64,000 bases of DNA. It comes from Niastella sp. (GTDB lineage Bacteria; Bacteroidota; Bacteroidia; Chitinophagales; Chitinophagaceae). Below the pieces are notes generated by a model, which was not told the origin of the DNA, searched no databases, and worked only from the letters and a program-made list of their open reading frames with translations. Position numbers and translations under genes: made by a program. The DNA is taken from assembly GCA_016710595.1 (NCBI GenBank), contig JADJVM010000007.1:29081-93080 (forward strand). The letters run 5' to 3'. Below are positions 34,980 to 44,248 of the stretch, piece after piece. Positions within the stretch are counted from its first letter, which is position 1. Each line of letters starts with the position of its first letter.

Positions 34980-37592
34980 TTACTTTTTAGATACTTTCTT
35001 TTTTGAAGCTGTCTTTTTTGAAGCTGTCTTTTTTGAAGCAGATTTTTTTGTTGCTGTTTTCTTCTTTGGGCTAGCTTTTTTGGGGGTCTTTTTATCAAAT
35101 GCTTTAGGGTCTTGTGCCAATACCATTTTTTTAATTTCTTCTACTGATATTGCTGCCAGCTCTTCGGATGTATATTTTTTTCCTTCTTTACTTTGAGTAA
35201 TCTTATACATTTTCTTTCCCAGCCTAATGAATGGGCCCCATCTGCCGTTTTCAATGGCAAGTTTTTCTTCGGGCCATTGTTGAATATACCGGTTGGCTTC
35301 CTTTTCAATTTTTTTTGCTATCAACTCATCACAATCCTTTTGAGAAAGGTTATCGAAATTATAGGCTCGTGGAATATTTATAAACATATCATTCCATTTT
35401 ATAAAAGGGCCAAACCTGCCTTTGCCTTTTGTAATGGGTTTTTCATCATAATAACCAATGGGTGCATCTTCAACCTGTTTTGCTTCAATAATTTCAATTG
35501 CTCTTTGCAGATCTACTTCGGTAGGCTCCTCAGCTTTTGGAATAGAAATAAATTGTTCGCCCCATTTTACATAGGGGCCAAAGCGGCCGATGTTTACTGA
35601 CACTTCCTGATCCTGGTATTCGCCTAATTGTAAAGGAAGTTTAAATAATTCCATAGCCTCGTCTAAGCTAATTGTTTCAATACTTTGGCCGGCTTTTAAA
35701 CGGGCATATTTAGGTTTTTCTTCATCGGATTGTTGTCCGATTTGTACCATTGGGCCATAGCGCCCCATCCGTGCTATCACCGGTTTTCCCTCTGCATTGC
35801 CAAGCGAGCGTTCACCAACTGCACGTTCTGCTGTTTCTAATGTATGTTCTACACCAGTATGAAAAGGACCATAAAAATCACCCACCATCTTATTCCATTT
35901 CATTTTGCCATCGGCAATCTCATCAAAATCTTTTTCTATTTCTGCAGTAAAGGAATAATCCATCACATTGGTGAAATGCTGGTTCAGAAAATCAGTTACT
36001 ACCAGCCCCAGGTCGGTTGGAAAAAGTTTTGATTTCTCAGCGCCTGTATTTTCTGTTTCCGTAGTTTTTTGTATGCTTTCTTTTTTTAGCATTAACACCC
36101 TGTATTTTCTTTGTATTGCTTCCTTATCTTTTTTTACTACATAATTTCTTTTTATGATGGTAGAAATGGTAGGAGCGTAAGTGCTGGGCCTTCCAATGCC
36201 TAATTCTTCTAATTTTTTTACTAAGGATGCTTCTGTATAACGGGCGCCGGGGCGGGTAAATTTCTCGGTAGCCATCAATTGTATAAAACCAAGTGTTTGG
36301 CCAGGTTTTAAATCGGGCAAGCGGCTTTCTTGTTCTTCGCCGGTTTCTTCATCATCGGTACTTTCTAAATATACTTTTAAGAAGCCATCAAATTTTAATA
36401 CTTCCCCGGTAGCAGTAAGGTCGCCGGGTTGCCCCTGTACTGCATGAATTTGAATTTTCGCAATAGTTTTTTCAAACTCTGCATCGCTCATCTGCGAAGC
36501 AATGGTGCGCTTCCAAATAAGTTCGTATAAGCGGCCCAGTTCCGGGTCGTCAATGTGGTGATCATTTATATAAGTAGGCCGGATGGCTTCATGTGCTTCC
36601 TGGGCGCTTTCATTTTTATTTTTGTAACGGCGTTCTTTTACATACTGGTTGCCATAGCTTTTTACAATTTCCTGTTTTATTGCCAGCATTGCAGTATCGC
36701 TTAGGTTTACACTATCTGTACGCATATAAGTGATCTTTCCACTCTCGTATAATTTTTGTGCCAGAAGCATGGTTTTGCTTACACCGTATCCTAATTTACG
36801 GCTGGCTTCCTGCTGGAGTGTACTGGTGGTAAAAGGAGCGGCAGGGCTACGTTTACCTGGTTTCACCTGGATATCCCTTACTGAATAAGTAGCACCGATA
36901 CAAGATTGTAAAAACTTTTCTGCATCTGTTTCCTGGTTGTATTTTTCACCTTCTGCTTTAAAAGAAACTTCTTTATGGTTTAAATCGGTAGCAGTAAACA
37001 AGCCTTCTATTTTAAAACTACTGGTAGCGGTAAAGGCATTTATTTCCCTTTCTTTTTCTACGATCAGTTTTACGGCTACACTTTGTACCCTTCCTGCACT
37101 CAAGCCACCCTGCATACCAATTTTACGCCACAATACCGGGCTTAATTCAAAGCCCACAATACGATCTACCACCCTGCGTGCCTGTTGTGCATCTACCAGG
37201 TTCATATCAATTGTACGTGGGTTTTGCACCGCTTTTTGTATGGCGGGTTTAGTGATTTCATGAAAAACGATCCTTTTGGTAGTGGCGGGGTTTAGCTTTA
37301 ATACTTCTGCCAAATGCCAGCTAATACTTTCTCCTTCCCTGTCTTCATCCGATGCCAGCCATACTTCATCTGCTTTTTTAGCAAGTGATTTTAGTTCCTG
37401 TACTACTTTTTGTTTTTCGGGGGGTACAATATAGGTTGGGGCAAAATTATTTTCAATATTTATGCCCATGTCATTTTTCTCCAAATCCCTGATATGGCCA
37501 AAACAACTTTTTACTTCGAAGTCTTTCCCGAGGATTGCGCCGATGGTTTTTGCTTTAGCAGGACTTTCAACTATCAATAAATTTTTTGCCAT
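34980..37592 (-). CDS. topA: DNA topoisomerase I (type IA)
   Basis: An 870-residue type IA topoisomerase that relaxes negative supercoils. TOPRIM motifs are LLIVESPAKAKTIGAIL at the N-terminus and EVWLASDEDREGESISWHL near residue 77 (DxDxE-like). The active-site tyrosine is in KITYMRTDSVNLSD near residue 290. The C-terminus (residues ~570-830) has several GRFGPYVKWGEQ-type repeats with no Cys4 zinc fingers, as in Bacteroidetes TopA, which carry type C4-less repeats. The last ~40 residues are a Lys/Ala/Ser/Thr tail (KKTASKK repeated) likely to bind DNA. Single gene. Confidence 0.96.
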   Translation of the reverse strand: MAKNLLIVESPAKAKTIGAILGKDFEVKSCFGHIRDLEKNDMGINIENNFAPTYIVPPEKQKVVQELKSLAKKADEVWLASDEDREGESISWHLAEVLKLNPATTKRIVFHEITKPAIQKAVQNPRTIDMNLVDAQQARRVVDRIVGFELSPVLWRKIGMQGGLSAGRVQSVAVKLIVEKEREINAFTATSSFKIEGLFTATDLNHKEVSFKAEGEKYNQETDAEKFLQSCIGATYSVRDIQVKPGKRSPAAPFTTSTLQQEASRKLGYGVSKTMLLAQKLYESGKITYMRTDSVNLSDTAMLAIKQEIVKSYGNQYVKERRYKNKNESAQEAHEAIRPTYINDHHIDDPELGRLYELIWKRTIASQMSDAEFEKTIAKIQIHAVQGQPGDLTATGEVLKFDGFLKVYLESTDDEETGEEQESRLPDLKPGQTLGFIQLMATEKFTRPGARYTEASLVKKLEELGIGRPSTYAPTISTIIKRNYVVKKDKEAIQRKYRVLMLKKESIQKTTETENTGAEKSKLFPTDLGLVVTDFLNQHFTNVMDYSFTAEIEKDFDEIADGKMKWNKMVGDFYGPFHTGVEHTLETAERAVGERSLGNAEGKPVIARMGRYGPMVQIGQQSDEEKPKYARLKAGQSIETISLDEAMELFKLPLQLGEYQDQEVSVNIGRFGPYVKWGEQFISIPKAEEPTEVDLQRAIEIIEAKQVEDAPIGYYDEKPITKGKGRFGPFIKWNDMFINIPRAYNFDNLSQKDCDELIAKKIEKEANRYIQQWPEEKLAIENGRWGPFIRLGKKMYKITQSKEGKKYTSEELAAISVEEIKKMVLAQDPKAFDKKTPKKASPKKKTATKKSASKKTASKKTASKKKVSKK

Positions 37593-37791
37593 AATCCGTA
37601 TATTATTCTCTCCTTATTTTATTCTTTATCCTTGTGAAAGAAGGCCCAAAAAACATAATAAGATTTCTGCAATATTAGTTTAAAATTAAAAAATCAAAAT
37701 TTTCATTGCCTTTTTATTGCTTTATGGCCTTTTTATTTGGTTTAACCACCCAAATTAATGAACTGGCCGCAATAAGTAAAATCATGAGTTG

Positions 37792-38640
37792 TTAAAGGTA
37801 TTCCATCACCAGGTTTTGTACGTCTTTATCTTTATAAATCTTTTGATGTCCAAGCCCCTTTGTTGTTATTAAATGAACATGGGGTAGATGGTCTTCCAAA
37901 ATTTTTTGTGCATCCCGGTATGGGGTAATAAAATCGTCCTGGTCGTGTACCCATATTACTTGTGCCTGAATATGCTTTAAAGCCCTTCTTACTGAATACC
38001 ATTGAGCCGGTTTCCCGCTTTTTCTTAAAATTGTTTCCCGTAAGGCATCTTTAAATTTTTGCTGTGGTAATTTTAAAATATTGAAAGCGCCTTCTATGGC
38101 GCTAGTGGTTTCAGTGGCTGGGGCTATTAATACAAGTTTTGTATCATTCATTGGGGTAGGGGTTTCCTCTAAAGCAAGACATACCGCCAACCCGCCAAAT
38201 GAATGAGCTATATAAGTATCAATGGGCCCATATAGTTCAATAATTTTTTTTATCATTTTACTATAATCAAGAGCATTTACTCTTTTTCCTTCGCTTTTTC
38301 CATGAGCAGGCGCTTCAAATGCCAATACCTGGTAGCCTTTCTTCACGAGCGCTTCGGCATAATTAGAAAACTTATGATAGCTGGATGAAAACCCATGAAG
38401 AATCAAGGCTTTTTTTGATTGGTTCAAATTGATCCGGCAACCAGAAATTTTACATTTTTCTAATTGAAACTGCAGTTGTTCCCCTTTATTAAATATATCA
38501 GTACCCTTACCTTGATAACGGGTATAGGGTGTACAAAATAATTTAAATGCATAAGCACCGCTATATTGGCTGCCGAATGCGTCTAAAAAATAGAGTTTTG
38601 TTCGAATGTACTTATAAATGATATTTTTTTGTATTTTCAT
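37792..38640 (-). CDS. Alpha/beta hydrolase
   Basis: A 282-residue serine hydrolase-fold protein. The core runs from KKALILHGFSSSYHKFSNYA (oxyanion-hole HG) near residue 78, through AFEAPAHGKSEG, to the nucleophile elbow YIAHSFGGLAV near residue 148 (Ser within AHSFGG), with VIWVHDQDDFITPY and GLGHQKIYKD supplying the catalytic Asp and His. The first ~70 residues are a less conserved cap or extension. Substrate unknown. It is divergent from the DUF2520 gene, with only 18 bases between the two start codons. Confidence 0.85.
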   Translation of the reverse strand: MKIQKNIIYKYIRTKLYFLDAFGSQYSGAYAFKLFCTPYTRYQGKGTDIFNKGEQLQFQLEKCKISGCRINLNQSKKALILHGFSSSYHKFSNYAEALVKKGYQVLAFEAPAHGKSEGKRVNALDYSKMIKKIIELYGPIDTYIAHSFGGLAVCLALEETPTPMNDTKLVLIAPATETTSAIEGAFNILKLPQQKFKDALRETILRKSGKPAQWYSVRRALKHIQAQVIWVHDQDDFITPYRDAQKILEDHLPHVHLITTKGLGHQKIYKDKDVQNLVMEYL

Positions 38641-38658
38641 GTTCCAAAGTTATTGCTT

Positions 38659-39414
38659 ATGAAGATTGTATTGATTGGCTCCGGAAACGTAGCCACGGTA
38701 CTAGGCAGGCTTATCATAAAAAATGGCCATACCGTTACCCATGTTATTAGCCCACATATTGAAAATGCAGGCATTCTTGCCGAAGAATTAAAATGCACTT
38801 ATTCTCATTGCAAGCAACCGATAGTGCCTGATTGCGACCTGGTAATATTATCCGTATCAGATTCAGGCCTGGATAATATATATGCCAATGTAAAAAGCTG
38901 GAATAAACCCGTAGTGCATACTTCAGGTTCTGTATCAATAGAAATTTTAAAAAAGTATGCCGATGTATATGGCGTGCTTTATCCTTTACAAACCTTACGG
39001 AAAGAAATGACAACGATTCCGGAGATTCCTTTTTTAGTAGATGGATCAACAGATGAAATGTATAAATTTATTGATGAGTTTGCCAAAACACTTTCTCCCC
39101 ATGTGAAGCGGGCAAATGATGATGAACGGAGTAAACTGCACCTGGCAGCCGTAATATCAAGTAATTTTACAAATTATATGTATAAAATAGCAGAGCAATT
39201 CTGTAACGATGAGGGAGTAGATTTTGCCATGTTACATCCCCTGATCCTGGAAACTGCACAACGGGCCACTTTATTTTCTCCTGCTGATGTTCAAACAGGC
39301 CCGGCTATAAGAAAAGATATTCAAACACTCGATAAGCATCTACGTTTATTAAATCCTTATCCTAAATTACGCACTACCTATTTGCGTATTACAGATAGTA
39401 TCATGAACCCATAA
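38659..39414 (+). CDS. Rossmann-fold and DUF2520 domain protein
   Basis: A 251-residue NAD(P)-binding-like protein. MKIVLIGSGNVATVLGRLI at the N-terminus is a Rossmann GxGxxA loop, followed by an F420/ProC-like fold to about residue 120 and the C-terminal DUF2520 helical domain (KLHLAAVISSNFTNYMY, PLILETAQRA). Start at 38659 is chosen because the GxG motif sits right at the terminus. These proteins resemble short-chain oxidoreductases of the 6-phosphogluconate type; substrate unknown. In related genomes it usually sits next to the kdsC-like/ubiA-like genes found at 40846 here. Confidence 0.8.
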   Translation: MKIVLIGSGNVATVLGRLIIKNGHTVTHVISPHIENAGILAEELKCTYSHCKQPIVPDCDLVILSVSDSGLDNIYANVKSWNKPVVHTSGSVSIEILKKYADVYGVLYPLQTLRKEMTTIPEIPFLVDGSTDEMYKFIDEFAKTLSPHVKRANDDERSKLHLAAVISSNFTNYMYKIAEQFCNDEGVDFAMLHPLILETAQRATLFSPADVQTGPAIRKDIQTLDKHLRLLNPYPKLRTTYLRITDSIMNP

Positions 39415-39417
39415 GAA

Positions 39418-40059
39418 TTATTTTATTTTCTTATAAGGCATCACAATATCGGTTTGTACCTTATAGGGATTTTTTAAATTCCCTTTTTCATCTATCGGGT
39501 CACTCACATAAATCTCATAGGGTGCCGATACAGCTTTCCTGTTTTGTGAAACTAACCTTTCCTTTAATGCATCATAAGCGACACCCGTAATTTCGTAGGG
39601 CCCAAAAAAATGAGCAACCAGGGCGCTATCGGCTCCTATTTCTTTTACAAAAAAAGCTTTCATTAGTTTGGCTGGTTTCTTTGCCACAGGTAACCCTATC
39701 TCAAAAAAATATGGGGCTTTATTTGTTTTATACCAGGCCATGGGCGGGCCAACCGCTTTCATTTTATTTGTTTTTAAAAAACTACTTAAGCCAGATAAAC
39801 TAGTTGCGATTTTCTTACTCACCCCTGCAATATTAGCCGCACTGTCTTTGGTATAAATAATATATTGTTTTGCTGTAACGGTATCTTCTATATTAATCAC
39901 GGGCGCTTTTAATTGCCGGGCCTTATCCATGGTATCTACTACCGGGGCATGAAGCTTAATGCTATCATTTTGAGCTGCCAGTTTGCTATTTTTACTTTTA
40001 CAACTTGTATTGATGGTAAAAAAATAAAACAAGATTATTAAAATATGGTGAAACTTCAT
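39418..40059 (-). CDS. Lipoprotein with GyrI-like effector-binding domain
   Basis: A 213-residue predicted lipoprotein. Signal peptide MKFHHILIILFYFFTINTSC gives lipobox INTSC; then a Lys/Asp-rich linker, then from about residue 65 a GyrI-like/AraC effector-binding fold, with YKTNKAPYFFEIGLPVAK, HFFGPYEITGVAYDALK and APYEIYVSDP as family-like segments. GyrI-like domains bind small amphipathic ligands; a lipid-anchored version would act in the periplasm. It is convergent with the DUF2520 gene. Family assignment is moderate. Confidence 0.6.
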   Translation of the reverse strand: MKFHHILIILFYFFTINTSCKSKNSKLAAQNDSIKLHAPVVDTMDKARQLKAPVINIEDTVTAKQYIIYTKDSAANIAGVSKKIATSLSGLSSFLKTNKMKAVGPPMAWYKTNKAPYFFEIGLPVAKKPAKLMKAFFVKEIGADSALVAHFFGPYEITGVAYDALKERLVSQNRKAVSAPYEIYVSDPIDEKGNLKNPYKVQTDIVMPYKKIK

Positions 40060-40197
40060 ACAGGATATATTTTTAAATGGTATAAGAAGATGTTTTCAAG
40101 GAGATATTGCAAAATAAACTATTGTTTTAATAATTATTGCTTAATATTTTTCGCAAATAGTAATCTCCATTGAGAATGCAAACCGAAATTTGCACTT

Positions 40198-40533
40198 ATG
40201 TACACGATTACCTTTAAGTTTGAACAGAAAGGGATAGAACCTATAACAATTAATAATGTAGAAGATGGCCAATCTATTTTAGAAGTTGCCCTGGTAAATG
40301 ATATTGATTTGCATCATAATTGCGGTGGTGTATGTGCCTGTAGTACCTGCCATTTATACGTAGAGCAAGGTGAAGATCACCTGGAAGAACTGAGTGATGC
40401 AGAAGAAGATTTTATTGACAGGGCCATCAATCCCCGGTTGAATTCCCGTTTAGGATGCCAATGTGTTTTGCAAAAAGGTTCCGGCGAAATCATTGTAAGA
40501 TTACCGGACCAAACCCAGTTTTTGGGCGAATAA
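40198..40533 (+). CDS. fdx: 2Fe-2S ferredoxin (adrenodoxin/ISC type)
   Basis: A 111-residue ferredoxin. The cluster ligands are in HHNCGGVCACSTCHLYV (residues about 40-56, C-x4-C-x-C-x2-C region) and the last Cys in RLGCQCVLQ near residue 92; acidic residues EEDFIDRA in between are typical for ISC-type electron donors. It likely donates electrons for Fe-S cluster assembly. It is followed by an iscX-like gene 68 bases later; the rest of the isc system is not in this window. Confidence 0.9.
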   Translation: MYTITFKFEQKGIEPITINNVEDGQSILEVALVNDIDLHHNCGGVCACSTCHLYVEQGEDHLEELSDAEEDFIDRAINPRLNSRLGCQCVLQKGSGEIIVRLPDQTQFLGE

Positions 40534-40601
40534 TTAAATAGTGCTAATGCATATAGGGATATTAAAAAATCTTTCACTTATACTAAAAATTGATTATATT
40601 T

Positions 40602-40838
40602 ATGAGTTATGAACCCCCCATTCATTGGAATGATTATGAGGATATCGCCCAAAAATTATATGAAAAATTTGGAGATGAATTTGGCGAGGGCAAAATTTAC
40701 CGTATTCGTTTTACTGACCTGCATAAGTGGGTACTTTCCCTTCCGCATTTTGAAGGCAAGCCGGAAGATAGCAATGAAGGGCACCTGGAAATGATACAAA
40801 GCAGTTGGGTTTACGAATGGCGGGATAATCAAAAATAA
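40602..40838 (+). CDS. iscX: Fe-S cluster assembly protein IscX
   Basis: A 78-residue acidic protein of the IscX family. The start at 40602 (MSYEPPIHWNDYEDIAQKLY) is favoured because the Trp-x-D-x-x-x-IA opening is then intact; a four-residue longer start exists. Family residues visible are RIRFTDLHKWVLSLPHF near residue 40 and SNEGHLEMIQSSWVYEW near the end. IscX binds IscS and tunes cluster delivery with iron. The ferredoxin gene just upstream supports the role. Confidence 0.85.
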   Translation: MSYEPPIHWNDYEDIAQKLYEKFGDEFGEGKIYRIRFTDLHKWVLSLPHFEGKPEDSNEGHLEMIQSSWVYEWRDNQK

Positions 40839-40845
40839 AAAATTC

Positions 40846-41367
40846 ATGAATATGCTTTCAGATTTTAAACCCATTAAGCTTTTTGTTTTTGATATTGATG
40901 GTGTTTTAACTGATGGCAATATACTTGTACTGGATGATGGGCAGCAAGTACGTAAAATGAGTATTAAAGATGGCTATGCATTACAAATGGCCATAAAAAA
41001 AGGGTACCAGATATTGGTAATTTCCGGGGCCCGCCAAACTGCAGTAATCCATCGCCTGGCTTTATTGGGAGTAAATGATGTATATGCAGATATTACAGAT
41101 AAGGTGGCTACTTTACAAGAGTATATAAAAAAATTAAATTTGCGTGCCGAAGAGGTTTTATTTATGGGTGACGACCTGCCCGATTTAGGCTGTTTGCAAA
41201 TAGTAGGCGTTCCCTGCTGCCCTGCTGATGCGGTTCCTGAAGTAAAGGGAATGGTACATTATATTTCTCCATTTAATGGCGGACAAGGCTGTGTAAGGGA
41301 TGTGATTGAAAAAGTACTAAAACTTAACAGCCATTGGATGCACGACTCACCCATCGCTTCTCAATAG
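40846..41367 (+). CDS. KdsC-like HAD phosphatase (KDO 8-phosphate phosphatase)
   Basis: A 173-residue HAD-superfamily phosphatase without cap domain, homotetramer type. Motif I is FVFDIDGVLTDGN (residues about 10-22), the second motif is VISGARQTAV near residue 62, and the motif IV acidic pair is in LFMGDDLPDLGCL near residue 108. Length and pattern fit 3-deoxy-D-manno-octulosonate 8-phosphate phosphatase for LPS core. It starts the run kdsC-like, ubiA-like, maf, DUF2851 with short gaps. Confidence 0.85.
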   Translation: MNMLSDFKPIKLFVFDIDGVLTDGNILVLDDGQQVRKMSIKDGYALQMAIKKGYQILVISGARQTAVIHRLALLGVNDVYADITDKVATLQEYIKKLNLRAEEVLFMGDDLPDLGCLQIVGVPCCPADAVPEVKGMVHYISPFNGGQGCVRDVIEKVLKLNSHWMHDSPIASQ

Positions 41368-41388
41368 AGTTTTCCCTATTTTTACCAA

Positions 41389-42327
41389 ATGAGATTAATT
41401 GCTGCATTTTTACGACTCATTCGCTGGCCAAATCTTTTCTTTATTATCCTTACTCAATGCCTGTTTTATTTTTGTGTATTTACGCCCATGTTGAAATTTC
41501 CGCTTCCATCGTCATTTGATGTTTTATTTTGGTTGTTGGTAATGGCATCAGTTTGTATTGCGGCGGCAGGGTATATTATTAACGATTATTTCGATTTTCA
41601 TATTGATGCCATTAATAAACCTAAAAAGGTAGTGATTGATAAAGTGATTAAGCGCAGGTGGGCCATTATCTGGCATTGGTTCCTATCTGGCCTGGGTATC
41701 CTGTTAACTGCTTACGTAAGTTATAAAACCAGGAAATTACATATCCTTTTTGCCAATACAGCTAGTATAATATTGCTTTGGTTTTATAGCACTACATTTA
41801 AAAAGAAAATCTTGTGGGGCAATATTATTATTTCGTTATTAACGGCCTGGGTAATACTCGTAATATATTTTTTTGTGGGTACGGGTATTGGTAAATGGCA
41901 ATCGCCAGACCTGGCATTGGATGTAAAAAGGCTTTATAAATTTGCCATCCTCTATGCCGGTTTTGCATTTTTATTATCAGTAATAAGAGAAGCGGTAAAA
42001 GACCTCGAAGACATGGATGGAGATTTAAAATATGGTTGCCGTACCATGCCTATTGTATGGGGTGTACCAGCCGCTAAGATATATACAGCCATTTGGTTGG
42101 TGGTATGTATCGGGGTGCTCACGGCTATCATGATTTATACCGGGTTAAGTGGTTGGTGGGGAGCAGCACTGTATATAGCCATTGCCGTAGTAACACCGCT
42201 TTTTATGATCCTCGTGGCCCTGGGTAAAGCTTCGGTACCGGGAGCATATCATAAAATAAGTACCATGCTAAAGCTGGTGATGCTGGCCGGCATATTATCC
42301 ATGTTATTCTTTCTGATCCTCAAATAA
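41389..42327 (+). CDS. UbiA family prenyltransferase (geranylgeranylglycerol-phosphate type)
   Basis: A 312-residue integral membrane enzyme with about eight helices. The first Asp-rich motif is IINDYFDFHIDAINKPKK near residue 62 (NDxxDxxxD) and the second is REAVKDLEDMDGDLKYG near residue 203 (DxxDxxxD). These residues coordinate Mg and the prenyl diphosphate. The closest family by pattern is geranylgeranylglycerol-phosphate geranylgeranyltransferase-like proteins seen throughout Bacteroidetes; the acceptor is not certain. Cotranscribed with kdsC-like and maf genes. Confidence 0.85.
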   Translation: MRLIAAFLRLIRWPNLFFIILTQCLFYFCVFTPMLKFPLPSSFDVLFWLLVMASVCIAAAGYIINDYFDFHIDAINKPKKVVIDKVIKRRWAIIWHWFLSGLGILLTAYVSYKTRKLHILFANTASIILLWFYSTTFKKKILWGNIIISLLTAWVILVIYFFVGTGIGKWQSPDLALDVKRLYKFAILYAGFAFLLSVIREAVKDLEDMDGDLKYGCRTMPIVWGVPAAKIYTAIWLVVCIGVLTAIMIYTGLSGWWGAALYIAIAVVTPLFMILVALGKASVPGAYHKISTMLKLVMLAGILSMLFFLILK

Positions 42328-42332
42328 TAAAA

Positions 42333-42893
42333 ATGCAAAAAATTGTTTTAGCTTCAGCTTCACCAAGGCGAAAGCAGTTATTGGAGTGGGCCGATCAAAA
42401 CTTTGAAGTCATTGTAAGCAATAGCCCCGAAGAAGCGCCCGGCGAATTATCCCCATCTGAAACTGCCATCTATATTGCCCGGCAAAAAGCCCTTGCTGTT
42501 TTAAAAAAATTAAATGAAAATATTCCGGTATTGGCCGCCGATACGATTGTGGTATGTAAAGGCCGCATTCTGGGAAAACCAAAAGACCGGGAAGAGGCGA
42601 TTTATTTTTTACAATTATTGTCTGGTACCCATCATACTGTAACTACCGGTGTGGTGATTCGGTATGGAGAAAAAGAAATATCATTTGCCGACGAAACCAT
42701 TGTTTCATTTCATTCATTAAACCGGGAGCAAATTGAATTTTATGTAGATCATTATAAACCTTATGACAAAGCAGGCGCTTATGCCATACAGGAATGGATC
42801 GGTGTAATTGGCATTAAGGCCATTAAAGGAGATTTTTACAACGTAATGGGCCTTCCCGTGAGCCGTGTTATGCAGGCCCTGGCTTCTTTATAA
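42333..42893 (+). CDS. maf: Maf family nucleotide pyrophosphatase
   Basis: A 186-residue Maf protein that hydrolyses dTTP/UTP or modified nucleotides to monophosphates. VLASASPRRKQLLEWA is the N-terminal signature; VLAADTIVVCKGRILGKP near residue 70 holds the catalytic Asp; YDKAGAYAIQEW near residue 147 is the third conserved block. The set YDKAGAYA and the length suit the dTTP/UTP subfamily (YhdE type). Starts 5 bases after the prenyltransferase stop. Confidence 0.9.
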   Translation: MQKIVLASASPRRKQLLEWADQNFEVIVSNSPEEAPGELSPSETAIYIARQKALAVLKKLNENIPVLAADTIVVCKGRILGKPKDREEAIYFLQLLSGTHHTVTTGVVIRYGEKEISFADETIVSFHSLNREQIEFYVDHYKPYDKAGAYAIQEWIGVIGIKAIKGDFYNVMGLPVSRVMQALASL

Positions 42894-42944
42894 GTTTTTG
42901 ATTTAAGTTTAAATTATTTGTAATTTTCAGAAAGATTCCTGCCC

Positions 42945-44204
42945 ATGACTGAAAAATTACTCCAATTTATCTGGCAGTTTCGCCATTTTGATCTTTCCCA
43001 TTTACAAACGGAAGATGGGGAACCTGTACAAATTCTACATCCCGGTAGTTTAAATAAAAACCAGGGCCCCGATTTTTTAAATGCCAGGATACAAACCAAA
43101 GGTACTACCTGGGCCGGTAATATTGAATTACATGTTTTAAGTTCTCAATGGAAATTGCATAAGCATGATGATGATCCCAATTATAAAAACATTATCCTGC
43201 ACGTGGTATGGCAACACGATGCTGATTTGAATTTACCTTTCCCAACTTTAGTGCTGGGTGGCAGGGTAACTTTATTATTTTTAAAAAAGTATGAACAGTT
43301 GATGCTGGAAGAAGGATTTATACCCTGCGAAAAACATATTGCACAGGTACCCGAAATTATTCTTATTAGCCGGTTAGATAGTATGCTTGCAGAGCGGCTG
43401 CAACAAAGGTCTGTACGTATTTTAGCATCCCTTGCCCAAAATAAGGCACATTGGGAAGAAGTGTTTTGGCAAACCCTTTGCCGGAGCCTGGGTACCAAAG
43501 TGAATGAGAGCGCCTTTGAGGCCATTGCAGATTCTTTGCCCATTTCTTTACTGGCAAAACATAAACACAATTTAATACAGATAGAAGCCTTACTCATGGG
43601 GCAGGCAGGGTTATTATCAACCGATGTACAGGATGATTATAAAAATATGCTTTACAAAGAATACCAGTTCTTAAATAAAAAATATGCATTAAAGTACATT
43701 GAACTGCCTGTTCATTTCTTAAGGATGCGCCCGGCTAATTTTCCAACCATCAGGCTGGCACAGTTAGCGGTATTGGTTTATGAAAGCCAAAAACTATTTT
43801 CTAAAATATTAGAGGCAGGCAACCTGCAGCAGGTACAGCAATTATTTTCCATTACGGCAAATGATTATTGGCATTATCATTACCGGTTTGCAGAAGAAAC
43901 GCCATATAAAGAAAAGAAACTCGGCAGGCAAATGGTTGATGGGATACTCATCAATACCGTGATACCCATTTTATATGCTTACGGCCAATATCATCAAAAT
44001 GATAAAATAAAAGAGAAAGCTATTGCCTGGATGCAGCAATTGCCCACAGAAAAAAACAGCATTACAACCGGTTTTAAAAACCTGGGTCTGCGTTGCGCAA
44101 AAGCAAGTGAAAGCCAGGCTTACCTGCAATTAAAAAATGAATATTGCAACCATAAACGGTGCCTGCAATGCAGTATTGGCAATGCCATTTTAAAAATGGA
44201 ATAA
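42945..44204 (+). CDS. DUF2851 family protein
   Basis: A 419-residue cytoplasmic protein of DUF2851. Visible landmarks are LLQFIWQFRHFDLSHLQTEDG at the N-terminus, NKNQGPDFLNARI and GNIELHVLSSQWKLHKHDDD near residues 35-75, ILHVVWQHD near residue 82, and the C-terminal cysteine cluster CNHKRCLQCSIGNAIL. The order of acidic and His residues in the first 90 residues resembles a nuclease-like active site, but this is only a resemblance. Function unknown; last gene of the kdsC-like run. Confidence 0.8.
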   Translation: MTEKLLQFIWQFRHFDLSHLQTEDGEPVQILHPGSLNKNQGPDFLNARIQTKGTTWAGNIELHVLSSQWKLHKHDDDPNYKNIILHVVWQHDADLNLPFPTLVLGGRVTLLFLKKYEQLMLEEGFIPCEKHIAQVPEIILISRLDSMLAERLQQRSVRILASLAQNKAHWEEVFWQTLCRSLGTKVNESAFEAIADSLPISLLAKHKHNLIQIEALLMGQAGLLSTDVQDDYKNMLYKEYQFLNKKYALKYIELPVHFLRMRPANFPTIRLAQLAVLVYESQKLFSKILEAGNLQQVQQLFSITANDYWHYHYRFAEETPYKEKKLGRQMVDGILINTVIPILYAYGQYHQNDKIKEKAIAWMQQLPTEKNSITTGFKNLGLRCAKASESQAYLQLKNEYCNHKRCLQCSIGNAILKME

Positions 44205-44226
44205 AAAAAGCCGGTAAAAACCGGCT
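44202..44226 (-). terminator. Terminator of the lpdA transcript
   Basis: AGCCGGT-AAAA-ACCGGCT; read on the minus strand the stem is followed by seven T residues, so it serves lpdA. Confidence 0.75.
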
Positions 44227-44248
44227 GTATAAAATCTTTATGTATTGT

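Noticed and set aside
34983..35060. Short tandem repeats near the topA end, CRISPR-like at first sight
   Set aside because: They encode the Lys/Ala/Ser/Thr tail of topA (KKTASKK units); no constant spacer pattern.
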